NCBI RefSeq assembly: GCF_000577335.1 | Contig: NZ_CBYL010000011.1 | Span: 17,327 to 81,326 of the forward strand | DNA length: 64,000 nt | Origin: Faecalispora jeddahensis | GTDB lineage: Bacteria > Bacillota > Clostridia > Oscillospirales > Acutalibacteraceae | Direction of reading: 5' to 3' | In this document: one piece after another, positions 24,028 to 32,602 of the stretch | How the letters are laid out: each line of letters begins with the position of its first letter | Position numbering within the stretch: the first letter of the stretch is position 1 | Notes under the pieces: model-generated | Databases searched by the model: none | What the model saw: only the letters and a program-made list of their open reading frames with translations | Told to the model about the DNA's origin: nothing | Translations under genes and position numbers: made by a program

Positions 24028-25794
24028 CTATTTTTTCTGCTCCCTTAGTCTTTGCAGATAGTCCCGAATGTCCTGCGGCGCCGCGGCAGCTGCGTCCTGC
24101 GGCTCCAGCTTTGCATTTTCCTGTAAAATCACATTCCGGTACTCCTTTGCGTCCTGAGCAGTCACATTGACCTGATGGTAATCTGCCAGCATTTTCGCAA
24201 CAGAAGAAATCTCTTCCACGGAGAATTCTCCCGCAAGGTCTGTAAGGCCGCATGCCTTGCCATCCTTAATCTTCCCCAGAATGACCGTATATAATCGACG
24301 ATTGAATGCGGTAACGAAATTTTCGGGCGGCAGAGCCGCTTCCAGCGTCTTTGCCGCGTCCGGATGCTGCATCAGGTAAACGATCAGCGCTTCCTCCGCA
24401 TTAGCCGCACGCAAATGCCGGCTTTTTTCCGGATTCACGGTATCGCGGATTCCCGCCGTCTGCTGCTGAAATGCACGGAACTCTTTCCGCTGCTGATCCT
24501 TTCGCCGCTTTTTCATGTTTTTATCCACCTGCATCAGAATCGAGGACCGCTCGATCCCGATTTCCTCCGCCAGGCGGCCTGCATAAATTTCCTGCTCCAT
24601 GCGGTTGTCGAGCGTAGCAAGAAGCTCTGCCGCACCAGTGAGGTACGCCACTTTTCCGTCGGACGTTTGCAGGTTGTGCCCGGCCCGCAGCTTTTGCAGG
24701 CGGTATTCCACGTCGTTGCCGCTGCTTTCCATCAGCTGGCGGAATCGCGCCGGTCCCTGCTCGCCGTAGGAGCGCATGAATTCGTCCGGGTCTTTCCCCG
24801 CGCTCAGACTGAGCACCCGCACCGTAAGCCCCGCGTCCCGCAAAAGCGGAATCGCGCGGGAGCTGGCCTTCTGCCCGGCTTCATCCGAATCGTAGCACAG
24901 AAAAACTTCTCCTGTGTAGCGCGCCAAAAGCCGTGCCTGCTCTGTTGTAAGCGCCGTGCCAAGCGTGGCGATGGCATTCTGAAACCCCGCCTGATGCAGC
25001 GCGATCACATCCATGTAGCCCTCGGCCAGAATTAGGCCGTCCTTCGCGTTGTTTTTCGCGAAGTTCATCGCGAACAGCCCCGTACTTTTATGGAAAACGA
25101 GCGTATCGGACGTGTTGAGATATTTCGGCTTGTTGTCCCCCAGCGTCCGCCCGCCGAACGCGATCACATTCCCGCGCAGGTCGATGATCGGGTACATTAC
25201 GCGGGCGAAGAAACGATCCATCACCCGGCCGGTAGAAGCCCGGACCGCGACATTGGCCTGCAGCAGCTCTTCGGGCGTATAGCCCTTGCTACTGAGGAAA
25301 TTGACGAGCGTAAAGCGCGAATCGGGCGCGTAACCCAGCCCGAAATGGCGGATCGTCTGCGGGGTCAAACTGCGGCCCAACAGGTACTCCCGCCCCGGCG
25401 TGCCCTGCTCGCTCATCAGCTGGGTGTGGTAAAACCGCGCGGTTTCGCGGTTGATTTCGAGGATGCGCCCCTTGGCTCTGGCAAGGCCCTGATCCGCGTC
25501 GCTTTCCGGCACGGAAATCCCGGCCCGCTGCGCCAGATGCCGGATGGCCTCCATATAATCCAGATTTTCAATCCGGCGGATAAACGTGATCACATCGCCG
25601 CCCGCGCCGCACCCGAAGCAGTAAAATGAACCGTTTTCGGGGTACACATGAAACGACGGCGTCTTTTCACTGTGAAACGGACAGAGCCCGGAAAAGGTTC
25701 TGCCGCTGTGCCGCAGATTGATATAGGATGAAACCACGTCGGCAATATCACTTCGGCTTTTCAGCTCCTGTAAAAAATCGTCCGGCAGCGCCAA
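24028..25794 (-). CDS. dnaG: DNA primase DnaG
   Basis: A 588-aa replication primase that synthesises RNA primers on the lagging strand. The N-terminal zinc finger has CPFH and CFGCGAGGD ligands near residues 38-65. The TOPRIM catalytic core includes LAEGYMDVIALHQAG and the metal-binding YDSDEAGQKA. The C-terminal helicase-interacting domain is less conserved. The start is TTG at 25794, following GGAGGGGG. It lies upstream of rpoD in the classical primase-sigma operon. Confidence 0.97.
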   Translation of the reverse strand: MALPDDFLQELKSRSDIADVVSSYINLRHSGRTFSGLCPFHSEKTPSFHVYPENGSFYCFGCGAGGDVITFIRRIENLDYMEAIRHLAQRAGISVPESDADQGLARAKGRILEINRETARFYHTQLMSEQGTPGREYLLGRSLTPQTIRHFGLGYAPDSRFTLVNFLSSKGYTPEELLQANVAVRASTGRVMDRFFARVMYPIIDLRGNVIAFGGRTLGDNKPKYLNTSDTLVFHKSTGLFAMNFAKNNAKDGLILAEGYMDVIALHQAGFQNAIATLGTALTTEQARLLARYTGEVFLCYDSDEAGQKASSRAIPLLRDAGLTVRVLSLSAGKDPDEFMRSYGEQGPARFRQLMESSGNDVEYRLQKLRAGHNLQTSDGKVAYLTGAAELLATLDNRMEQEIYAGRLAEEIGIERSSILMQVDKNMKKRRKDQQRKEFRAFQQQTAGIRDTVNPEKSRHLRAANAEEALIVYLMQHPDAAKTLEAALPPENFVTAFNRRLYTVILGKIKDGKACGLTDLAGEFSVEEISSVAKMLADYHQVNVTAQDAKEYRNVILQENAKLEPQDAAAAAPQDIRDYLQRLREQKK

Positions 25795-25819
25795 CTGATC
25801 CCCCTCCTATCCCCGGTGC

Positions 25820-26815
25820 TCAATGGTCCCAGGATCTTGGGACGCTGATGTCCTGAAACAGCACCACGGCATACCGGTCGGTCATACCGGCAATAAAATC
25901 CGCGGCGGCCCGTTCGGTTCCCTCCAGTTCCGCTGTTTCGCGCAGATCCGGCGGCAAATGCGCGGGATTCTTCGCGTACTCAAACAGCGTTTTGATCAGG
26001 AACGGAACCTTTTCCTCCTCCTTTTTGGCATAAGGATTGAAATAGACCTTTTCGAACATAAACTGGCGCAGCTCCAAAAACAGCGGGAAGATGTGCTCTT
26101 CCATGCGGATCTCTGCCCCGTCGCTTGCGCGGATCACGGATTTGACGAGCGTACCGATACGCACTGATCTTCGGGTGCCGAGCACACTCGTGATGTGCTC
26201 GGGGATATCCCGCTCGGACAAAACGCCCGCGCGCACTGCGTCGTCAATATCATGATTGATGTAAGCGATCTTATCCGCCAGGCGGACGATGCGTCCCTCC
26301 GGCGTCTGCGCCTGGGTTCCGCTGGTATGGCACAGAATCCCGTCTCGCACTTCTTTGGTCAGGTTCAGGCCCCGGCCCTCGTTTTCGAGCTTCTCCACCA
26401 CACGCACGCTCTGCTCATTATGCCGAAAGCCGTGCTCGCAAAGCTCACCCAGCACCCGCTCGCCCGCGTGGCCGAACGGGGTATGTCCCAGATCGTGCCC
26501 GAGCGAGATCGCTTCGGTCAGATCTTCATTGAGCAGCAATCCGCGCGCGATGGTTCGCGCGATTTGCGAAACCTCGAGCGTGTGGGTCAGCCGGGTACGG
26601 TAGTGGTCGCCTTCGGGCGACAAAAACACCTGCGTTTTGTGCTTTAACCGGCGAAACGCCTTGCAGTGAATGATGCGGTCGCGGTCACGCTGAAACGGCG
26701 TGCGCATCTCGCATTCCTCTTCAGGCCGGTCCCGGCCCTGGGTCTTTTTCGATAATGTCGCATAAGGCGACAAAATTTGCTCTTCGAGCAGTTGAGTTCT
26801 CTCTCTTACGGTCAT
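25820..26815 (-). CDS. dgt: Deoxyguanosinetriphosphate triphosphohydrolase-like protein
   Basis: A 331-aa HD-superfamily dNTPase that removes triphosphate from deoxynucleotides. Metal ligands are H in RLTHTLEVSQIARTIA and HD in ISLGHDLGHTPFGHAGE. The family start ILSPYATLSKKTQGR is present. ATG 26815 was chosen because GGTGATC, complementary to the 16S 3' end, lies at correct spacing; a GTG at 26824 is an alternative. It is upstream of dnaG, as in many Clostridia. Confidence 0.93.
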   Translation of the reverse strand: MTVRERTQLLEEQILSPYATLSKKTQGRDRPEEECEMRTPFQRDRDRIIHCKAFRRLKHKTQVFLSPEGDHYRTRLTHTLEVSQIARTIARGLLLNEDLTEAISLGHDLGHTPFGHAGERVLGELCEHGFRHNEQSVRVVEKLENEGRGLNLTKEVRDGILCHTSGTQAQTPEGRIVRLADKIAYINHDIDDAVRAGVLSERDIPEHITSVLGTRRSVRIGTLVKSVIRASDGAEIRMEEHIFPLFLELRQFMFEKVYFNPYAKKEEEKVPFLIKTLFEYAKNPAHLPPDLRETAELEGTERAAADFIAGMTDRYAVVLFQDISVPRSWDH

Positions 26816-26860
26816 AATGATCACCCGCAATCCTCTCATAAGGATATACGCAAAGATGGC

Positions 26861-27493
26861 CTAAAACTCCTGCTTCCACTCAAAATATTTTTCTCCTGCT
26901 TGTTCTGCCTCCACCGTTCCGCCGGTGGCATCCGCCAGCCGTTTGCGGAACAAAGGCACGTCATCCTGCGCCATATGGAAGCGCAGCGTGACGATTTCGG
27001 TAAAATCCGAATCATCCACCACACCGCCGCACTCCGGAATCAGCGCCGCCAGAATCCCGTACTGCGAATAATCGCACGAAAGCTCCAGCAGCCAGCAAAG
27101 GCGCATGACAATGGGCTTTGCCGCCTGAATACCGAGCGAGGCCGCATGGGAATACGCGCGCACAAGACCGCCCGCGCCCAGCAGCACACCGCCGAAATAA
27201 CGAGTCACCACAATGGCCGCATCGACAATGCCTGGTTTCTGCAGAACCTCCAGCACCGGCATCCCTGCCGTGCCCTGCGGCTCGCCGTCGTCGGAGTACC
27301 GGCGCAGCTGGCCGCCGCGCAGCGAATAAGCGTATACGTTATGGGAAGCATCCCAATGCTTCTGGCGGATTTCGTTCAGGAAAGAAATCGCGTCCTCCTC
27401 GGTAGAAACCGGCCTTGCATAGCCGATAAACCGGGAACGACGCTCCGTAAATTCCGCACAGGCATTTTGACTGATGGTTTTGTATTCTGTCAT
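26861..27493 (-). CDS. yigZ: YigZ/IMPACT family protein
   Basis: A 210-aa member of the UPF0029/IMPACT family with the N-terminal signature SRFIGYARPVSTEEDAISFL, then DASHNVYAYSLR, the DDGEPQGTAGMPVLEVL core and TRYFGGVLLGAGGLVRAYS. The C-terminal DUF1949 domain is present. Eukaryotic IMPACT modulates Gcn2; the bacterial role is unsettled, probably RNA- or ribosome-related. ATG 27493 follows AAAAGGCGGGG. It heads the leftward run of dgt-dnaG-rpoD-rrf2. Confidence 0.9.
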   Translation of the reverse strand: MTEYKTISQNACAEFTERRSRFIGYARPVSTEEDAISFLNEIRQKHWDASHNVYAYSLRGGQLRRYSDDGEPQGTAGMPVLEVLQKPGIVDAAIVVTRYFGGVLLGAGGLVRAYSHAASLGIQAAKPIVMRLCWLLELSCDYSQYGILAALIPECGGVVDDSDFTEIVTLRFHMAQDDVPLFRKRLADATGGTVEAEQAGEKYFEWKQEF

Positions 27494-27523
27494 AAGCCCG
27501 CCCCGCCTTTTCACAAGTAAGGA

Positions 27524-27553
27524 TAAAAAGACGGGCGGCGCATCGCGCCGCCC
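27524..27553 (-). terminator. Terminator of rpmE
   Basis: On the minus strand GGGCGGCGC-GAT-GCGCCGCCC is followed by GTCTTTTT, about 45 bases after the rpmE stop. Confidence 0.85.
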
Positions 27554-27596
27554 CCCATAATTCCAGCTAAAACTTCCGCAGGATGCTTCAGGATGA

Positions 27597-27803
27597 TTAT
27601 TTGCCCTGAAGACCGTAACGCTTTTTAAATGTGTCCACGCGACCGCTGGTATCAATCAGCTTCTGCTTGCCGGTGAAGAACGGATGGCACTTGGAGCATA
27701 TTTCAACGCGGATGTTGTCTTTGGTAGACCGTGTCTCGATCTCATTTCCGCAAGCGCATTTAATGGTCGTCTTCTGGTACTTCGGATGGATTGCTTCCTT
27801 CAT
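27597..27803 (-). CDS. rpmE: Ribosomal protein bL31, zinc-binding form
   Basis: A 68-aa 50S ribosomal protein bL31. The zinc ligands CACG and CSKC are present (residues 16-18 and 37-40), so this is the C+ (type A) paralogue, used when zinc is plentiful. It starts [10 protein letters not shown], the family N-terminus. AGAGGTGACAGGA lies before ATG 27803. Single-gene unit with its own terminator. Confidence 0.97.
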   Translation of the reverse strand: MKEAIHPKYQKTTIKCACGNEIETRSTKDNIRVEICSKCHPFFTGKQKLIDTSGRVDTFKKRYGLQGK

Positions 27804-27908
27804 TCCTGTCACCTCTTTCAACGAAAGTACAACTTATCAATATAAGTATAACAAAGGAATTTTAACACAATGCGATTCAAAAATCAAGTAGTATTTCCAG
27901 CAAAATCT

Positions 27909-28721
27909 TTATTTTTTCGATTGTTTGGAAAGATAAGAGACATACTCCTCTAAACAAAAGCCCATTTGGCGCATGCGCTGGGCATTTTCCTGCCCTACGT
28001 AGCGAAAATGCTGCGGCTCCGCATTTTTTTGGGTGACGCTCGCTTTGTTCTCTGGATACCGCAGCACAAAGCCGTACTGAGGACCGTTGACCAAAAGCCA
28101 TTCCGACTGCGCCCCGCCGGTTCCGCCGGTCAGCTCAAAATCCACCGCGAGACCGGTCTGGTATTCACTGTAGCCGCCGCGTTCCACCAGAGACTGCGCC
28201 GTATCCTCGGCGCGCACCTGTGTGTAGCCCGCCGCCACCAGCTCCTGCACCTTTTGTTTGTACAGCACTTCCTGCTGCTCCGCCGTGACATAGCCCCGCG
28301 TGATCTTCAGCTCAACGCCGCTATCTGCCGCGGCTTTCTTCATCTCTTCATACGCCGCAGCCAGGCGCTTGTCCACCTGGACTCCGTCCTGTTCCGTCAG
28401 ATCGGGCACAACGCCCTCCATGAGCCCCCGCCCGCTGCCGACCAGTACCAGAAGATCCGGCGCACTGCTGGCCGCCGACGACTGCACCGGCTCGGAATAT
28501 TCCGGCGCCGAGGACGCGAACAGCTCCTTCTCCAAAGACGGATGCAGCTGATACCAAACAAGCAGCAGACCCGCCGTTACCGAAATCAGAATGACCACCG
28601 CGATCACCGTCATCAGAATCCGCAGCCGCCTTACCTGATTTACACCGCGCCAGCCGGGCTGGCTTTTGAGTACTCTTTCCCCGCGACGGCCGGACCGGCC
28701 GTTCCTTTTCCACAGCCCCAC
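27909..28721 (-). CDS. VanY-like D-alanyl-D-alanine carboxypeptidase, altered zinc ligand
   Basis: A 270-aa membrane-anchored M15B (VanY) peptidase, expected to trim D-Ala from peptidoglycan stems outside the cell. One membrane helix lies near residues 35-56, then a Ser/Ala linker, then the peptidase domain. Zinc-site motifs read SEYQTGLAVD (185-194) and EPQHFRYVG (235-243). The family usually has SxHxxGxAxD and ExWH, so the first His ligand is Tyr here and Trp is Gln. It may be inactive or use a changed site. GTG 28721 was chosen for its GGGAGGAG site. Confidence 0.85.
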   Translation of the reverse strand: MGLWKRNGRSGRRGERVLKSQPGWRGVNQVRRLRILMTVIAVVILISVTAGLLLVWYQLHPSLEKELFASSAPEYSEPVQSSAASSAPDLLVLVGSGRGLMEGVVPDLTEQDGVQVDKRLAAAYEEMKKAAADSGVELKITRGYVTAEQQEVLYKQKVQELVAAGYTQVRAEDTAQSLVERGGYSEYQTGLAVDFELTGGTGGAQSEWLLVNGPQYGFVLRYPENKASVTQKNAEPQHFRYVGQENAQRMRQMGFCLEEYVSYLSKQSKK

Positions 28722-28879
28722 GCTGCGCACTCCTCCCTTTATGGCACCGCACCGCATGATCGCGGCCGAATGCCGTTTCATTTTCTCTTTTCTTATTGTA
28801 TATGTTATCATAAAATTTTTCAATATCTGTTTGTAATCCAGAGAAGGTACCTATTTTCTTTTACCTCATTAATATTTGT

Positions 28880-28908
28880 TTGATTTTTCACGAAATATGA
28901 TGTAGTAT
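28880..28908 (+). promoter_or_regulatory. Promoter of pyruvate kinase gene
   Basis: TTGATT (28880-28885) and TAGTAT (28903-28908) have a 17-bp spacer, with TG before the -10 as in extended -10 promoters. Confidence 0.65.
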
Positions 28909-28981
28909 TAGCGTGAAGAAAATCAGGATTTGCGCTGTGCGCTCAACCATAAAACCCGCCCGTTCGAATGGAGGAATTACC

Positions 28982-30739
28982 GTGAGAAAAACGAAAATCA
29001 TCTGTACGCTTGGCCCATCAACCGATAAAGAAGCTGTTCTTCGTCAGCTGATGCTGTCCGGCATGGATGTGGCCCGTCTGAACTTTTCCCACCAATCCCA
29101 TGCAGAGCAGAAGGTTCGCTCCGATATGGTGAAAAAGCTGCGTCAGGAGCTGGATCTTCCCATCGCGCTGCTGCTTGATACAAAAGGCCCCGAAGTGCGC
29201 ATCAGAGCCTTTTCGACCCCGCAGGTCACGCTGAAGCAGGGCCAGAAATTCACTTTGACCACAAGAGAGGTTGACGGAACAGATGAAATCGTCAGCGTCA
29301 CCTTTGCCAATCTGCCGAAGGACGTAGACCACGGTTCTCACATTCTGATCGACGACGGACTGATCGAGCTGAGAGTGGAATCCTGTACTGATACCGATAT
29401 TCTCTGCACCGTATTAAACGGCGGCACCCTTTCCGCGAACAAGGGTGTGAACGTGCCCGGCGTACAGCTTTCCCTGCCGTTCATCAGCGAGCGGGATCAA
29501 AGCGACATCGCCTTTGCCGTGCAGGAGGATTTTGATTTTATTGCCGCATCCTTCACACGAAGCGCCCGCGACATCCTCGAGCTGCGCAGCGAGCTGGAAA
29601 AGCTGAACTGCCACAGCATGCGCATCATCGCCAAAATTGAAAACCGCGAGGGCGTGGACAATATTGACGAGATCATCCGTGTGGCCGACGGCATCATGAT
29701 CGCCCGCGGCGATCTGGGCGTAGAGATTCCTCTGGAGGAAATCCCCGTCGTGCAGAAGCGTCTGATCAAGAAGGGCTACAGCGGCGGCATGCAGGTCATC
29801 ACCGCCACCCAGATGCTGGATTCGATGATGAAGAATCCACGCCCTACCCGCGCGGAGGCCACCGACGTGGCAAACGCCATCTACGACGGCACCAGCGCGA
29901 TCATGCTTTCGGGCGAAACGGCTGCCGGCAAATACCCCATTGAGTCCCTCAAGACGATGTCCATCATCGCTGAGCGTACCGAACGCGATATCAACTATAA
30001 ATCCCGCTTTGCACAGCTGGTCGGTAAGGAATCGCCGAACGTTACCTCCGCGATTTCTCACGCTACCTGCACCACGGCGCACGATCTGGGCGCTGTGGCG
30101 ATCATCACGGTTTCGAAATCCGGCAGAACCGCCCGGATGGTTTCGAAATACCGCCCGGCCTGCCCCATTATTTCCGGTACCACCAGCGAAACGGTGCGCC
30201 GCCAGATGAACCTCTCCTGGGGCGTTATCCCGATTATGGTAGAGGAACAGGTAAACACCGACAAGCTGTTTGACCACGTGGTAAAGGTTTCGAGAGACCG
30301 CGGCCTGGTCAAAGACGGCGACGTGGTCGTCATTACGGCCGGCGTACCCGTGGGCTTTTCGGGCACCACCAATCTGCTGAAGGTGCAGATGGTGGGAGAC
30401 ATCCTCGTTTCGGGGCGCGGCGTCAACCAGAGCTATGCCTGCGGCAACCTGTGTGTTTGCCAGACGGAGGAAGAAGCCTGGCAGCGCTTTAAGCCCGGCG
30501 ATGTTCTGGTGCTGCCCCACACGACAAACAAGCTGATGGAGCTGATCCGCCTGAGTGCTGCGATCGTCACCGAGCAGGACGGGCTCAATTCCCACGCGGC
30601 GATTGCCGGGATGGCCCTGAACAAGCCGGTGATCGTCAATGCGGAAAACGCCACGCAGCTGCTGAAAAGCGGAACCACCGTAACAGTAGATGCTATGCGC
30701 GGAATCGTATACAGCGGCATTCACAAGCAGGAAAAGTAA
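28982..30739 (+). CDS. pyk: Pyruvate kinase with C-terminal PEP-utiliser domain
   Basis: A 585-aa glycolytic enzyme converting phosphoenolpyruvate and ADP to pyruvate and ATP. It begins RKTKIICTLGPSTD, contains the active-site signature IIAKIENREGVDNIDEII and GDLGVEIPLEEIP, and has the regulatory C domain. After about residue 475 comes the extra PEP-utiliser-like domain (GDVLVLPHTTNKLM, then TEQDGLNSHAAIAGMALNKPVIV) found in Bacillus-type enzymes. GTG 28982 lies behind TGGAGGAA. Monocistronic. Confidence 0.97.
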   Translation: MRKTKIICTLGPSTDKEAVLRQLMLSGMDVARLNFSHQSHAEQKVRSDMVKKLRQELDLPIALLLDTKGPEVRIRAFSTPQVTLKQGQKFTLTTREVDGTDEIVSVTFANLPKDVDHGSHILIDDGLIELRVESCTDTDILCTVLNGGTLSANKGVNVPGVQLSLPFISERDQSDIAFAVQEDFDFIAASFTRSARDILELRSELEKLNCHSMRIIAKIENREGVDNIDEIIRVADGIMIARGDLGVEIPLEEIPVVQKRLIKKGYSGGMQVITATQMLDSMMKNPRPTRAEATDVANAIYDGTSAIMLSGETAAGKYPIESLKTMSIIAERTERDINYKSRFAQLVGKESPNVTSAISHATCTTAHDLGAVAIITVSKSGRTARMVSKYRPACPIISGTTSETVRRQMNLSWGVIPIMVEEQVNTDKLFDHVVKVSRDRGLVKDGDVVVITAGVPVGFSGTTNLLKVQMVGDILVSGRGVNQSYACGNLCVCQTEEEAWQRFKPGDVLVLPHTTNKLMELIRLSAAIVTEQDGLNSHAAIAGMALNKPVIVNAENATQLLKSGTTVTVDAMRGIVYSGIHKQEK

Positions 30740-30760
30740 AACTAAAAATCGGTTTTTTAA

Positions 30761-30797
30761 GCGGGGCCGCCGTTTTTTATGGAGCAGCGGCCCCTGC
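30761..30797 (+). terminator. Possible terminator after pyk
   Basis: GCGGGGCCGC pairs with GCGGCCCC(TGC) across a 16-nt loop; the following T-tract is weak and delayed. Confidence 0.4.
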
Positions 30798-30819
30798 AAA
30801 ACATTTTTTGTGTAGGCGC

Positions 30820-30848
30820 TTGATTTTTAGTCGAAAATAGTTTATAAT
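30820..30848 (+). promoter_or_regulatory. Promoter of tRNA-Leu
   Basis: TTGATT (30820-30825) and TATAAT (30843-30848) with a 17-bp spacer end 16 bases before the tRNA. Confidence 0.85.
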
Positions 30849-30864
30849 AAGCCACGTTGTTCTT

Positions 30865-30951
30865 GCCGGTGTGGTGAAATTGGCAGACGCGCTGGACTCA
30901 AAATCCAGTCCTGGCGACAGGGTATCGGTTCAAGTCCGATCACCGGCACCA
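30865..30951 (+). tRNA. tRNA-Leu (anticodon CAA)
   Basis: The acceptor stem GCCGGTG/CACCGGC closes a class II tRNA with a long variable arm. The anticodon loop CTCAAAA between CTGGA and TCCAG gives CAA. CCA is encoded. An acquired island begins just downstream. Confidence 0.97.
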
Positions 30952-30990
30952 AAAGACTCACAAAGCTTCATTGCTTTGTGAGTCTTTTTT
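30951..30990 (+). terminator. Terminator of tRNA-Leu
   Basis: A 16-bp perfect stem beginning AAAAGACTCACAAAGC has a TTCATT loop and TTTTTT tail, directly after the CCA end. Confidence 0.9.
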
Positions 30991-31171
30991 GTTACGGCTA
31001 TGGTTTAGGCGCAGTCGATCAGGCTAGGAAAACATCTCGACAGGTGCCGGTATAACTGATTTTGGGCTAGATATTTGATATTTTAAAGCGACTCTTACAC
31101 ACAGAAAACATATAAAACTATTTTCCCTATTTGTACAAAAGAAAAAGCCGCCTGAAGGTAGTTCGTCATAA
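30991..31171. other. Left flank of the island, no gene
   Basis: A+T-rich DNA between the tRNA-Leu terminator and the first mobile-element relic. No repeat of the tRNA 3' end was found at the far side of the island. Confidence 0.35.
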
Positions 31172-31282
31172 GTTCATACTGCCTATCCATCTGAAATTGA
31201 AGAACTGCAAAAAGGCTATGACGAACTATGGAAGCAGCATGCAAGGCTCTTGGAACATCTTGCAAAACTGGTTGCACTTTAG
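31172..31282 (+). pseudogene. 3' fragment of an unidentified mobile-element gene
   Basis: A frame open only from a stop at 31169 to a TAG at 31280 encodes a charged helical tail (SEIEELQKGYDELWKQ, then HARLLEHLAKLVAL). It has no start or upstream portion. The stop runs into a hairpin, AGAACTTCGGG / CCCGAAGTTCT (31281-31311), as at the end of a real gene. I cannot name the parent protein. Confidence 0.45.
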
Positions 31283-31311
31283 AACTTCGGGCCAAGTTGT
31301 CCCGAAGTTCT
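31281..31311 (+). terminator. Hairpin ending the gene fragment
   Basis: An 11-bp perfect stem with a 9-nt loop. Its CTTCGGGCCAAGT core recurs in the hairpin at 33031-33085. Confidence 0.5.
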
Positions 31312-31377
31312 ATGAGGAATGAGCGACAGCAAAATGACGCAACATAGCCGGGTTTTGGGAAGCTCCCCAACAAGCAG

Positions 31378-31413
31378 TTTTGAGGATTTTCCCTTGCGGG
31401 AAAATCCTCAAAA
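31378..31413. repeat. Perfect 16-bp hairpin in mobile-element leader
   Basis: Arms TTTTGAGGATTTTCCC and the complement close on TTGC. Just downstream is a second imperfect dyad around GTGTACAC (31421-31430). Clostridial conjugative transposons carry comparable hairpins near their transfer origins, so this may be an oriT relic; that is inference. Confidence 0.4.
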
Positions 31414-31507
31414 TGTGCAGGTGTGTACACTTGCCCTGCTTGCTGGTTAACAGAAAGGCTTGAAATGCTCATAAATAACAGCGTGAGAATATAAATTAGT
31501 TCTCTTC

Positions 31508-31556
31508 TTGACAAGTGATCAGTTGTTCACTATAATTATAGTGAACAACTGATCAC
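31508..31556 (+). promoter_or_regulatory. Promoter embedded in a 42-bp perfect palindromic operator
   Basis: TTGACA (31508-31513) and TATAAT (31531-31536) have a 17-bp spacer. A perfect palindrome spans 31515-31556, with its centre inside the -10 (TATAA|TTATA) and arms beginning GTGATCAGTTGTTCAC. It overlaps the spacer, -10 and start site of the TetR gene, so strong autorepression is expected. Confidence 0.9.
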
Positions 31557-31579
31557 CACGTTTATTGATGGAGGTTATT

Positions 31580-32215
31580 ATGCCAAAAAACGAAATACGG
31601 GATACAAAGGAAGTTATTTTGACAGTTGCACTAAAATTGTTTTCCGAAAGAGGTTATGATGGGGTTGGTATCCGTGACATATCAAAAGAAATCGGAATAC
31701 GGGAGAGCGCCCTTTACAAGCATTATAGCGGAAAGCAAGACATTTTTGACTCCATTCTCAAAGACATTGAGCGCCGTTATCAAGAGGAAGTTTCTACTTT
31801 TATCCCCCCTGAAAGCATGGCCAATATTCTCTCAGAAGAAAGTGATGTAAGAGAGGAATTATTCCGTATTAGCGTTACAATGTTTCAGTTCTATCTCAAA
31901 ACAGAGTATGGTTCGCAATTGCGTAGAATGTTGACAATGGAACAGTATAGAACTTCGGAGGCAGGCAAGTTTTTTAGGGAATTGATAATAGACAAAGGCT
32001 TAGATTATATATCAGGCGTGTTCACTCATTTAATAAATGATGGGGTTTATGTTGATGCTGATCCAATGGTAATGGCCTTGCAGTTTTATTCACCTTTGTA
32101 TTTGTTGTTATCAAAATACGACAATCAGCCCGAAAAATATGAAGAAGCTTTATCTTTTCTAGAAAGACATATTACGATGTTCAATAAAATCTATTTAAGG
32201 AGCGATAAACAATGA
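31580..32215 (+). CDS. TetR-family regulator of the island cassette
   Basis: A 211-aa TetR/AcrR repressor. The N-terminal HTH is clear: ILTVALKLFSERGYDGVGIRDISKEIGIRESALYKHYSGKQDIFDSIL (residues 17-64 or so). The C-terminal ligand/dimer domain is unremarkable. ATG 31580 follows TGGAGGT. The stop overlaps the next gene's start (ATGA), giving a coupled operon with the membrane protein, flavodoxin and radical SAM genes. It probably controls all four through the palindrome upstream. The A+T-rich codon use differs from the core genes. Confidence 0.92.
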   Translation: MPKNEIRDTKEVILTVALKLFSERGYDGVGIRDISKEIGIRESALYKHYSGKQDIFDSILKDIERRYQEEVSTFIPPESMANILSEESDVREELFRISVTMFQFYLKTEYGSQLRRMLTMEQYRTSEAGKFFRELIIDKGLDYISGVFTHLINDGVYVDADPMVMALQFYSPLYLLLSKYDNQPEKYEEALSFLERHITMFNKIYLRSDKQ

Positions 32216-32580
32216 AAGGAATTGGGGTATTGGCAGCAGAGTGGTTTATAACCGGCCTGATTGTTTATGCAGGACTATCTGGCAAGCAAATATTATTCAT
32301 CCATGGGCCAAGATCGGCTGTTATTACTTTGGGCACAATCGGATTTGCAATGTGCATGATTATGCCGACAATCGGCAAATTTATCAGCAATGCGCCTGCT
32401 CACCCTCTCACCATCATGGGGCACCTCTTTGGGACAATCGCATTACTTACAACAGCAACACAAATATTCAAATGGAAAATCCCCATCCTTTATGACCCCC
32501 AAATTGCGCTTTTCGTAGTTGCCGGCTGCATTGTCATAAAGTCGATTATTGGCAGGTTCGCACCATTGATCGTTAAATAA
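32212..32580 (+). CDS. Small four-helix membrane protein of the island cassette
   Basis: A 122-aa hydrophobic protein with about four membrane segments (near residues 6-22, 35-55, 65-82 and 95-113) and no signal cleavage site. I do not recognise a family. It carries HGPRSAVITLGTIGFAMCM and a SNAPAHPLTIMGH loop with two histidines. It is the second gene of a TetR-flavodoxin-radical SAM operon, so it could be an exporter, a membrane anchor for electron transfer, or the target of the operon's chemistry; none is proven. Confidence 0.75.
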   Translation: MKGIGVLAAEWFITGLIVYAGLSGKQILFIHGPRSAVITLGTIGFAMCMIMPTIGKFISNAPAHPLTIMGHLFGTIALLTTATQIFKWKIPILYDPQIALFVVAGCIVIKSIIGRFAPLIVK

Positions 32581-32602
32581 ACAGCTGAAAAGAGGGCGTT
32601 TT

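Noticed and set aside
29414..30799. 461-codon open frame opposite pyruvate kinase
   Set aside because: Antisense shadow caused by G+C-rich third positions of pyk.
31319..31450. 43-codon frame MSDSKMTQH... in the island
   Set aside because: It overlaps a perfect hairpin in an oriT-like region and has no good ribosome binding site, so a non-coding role is likelier.
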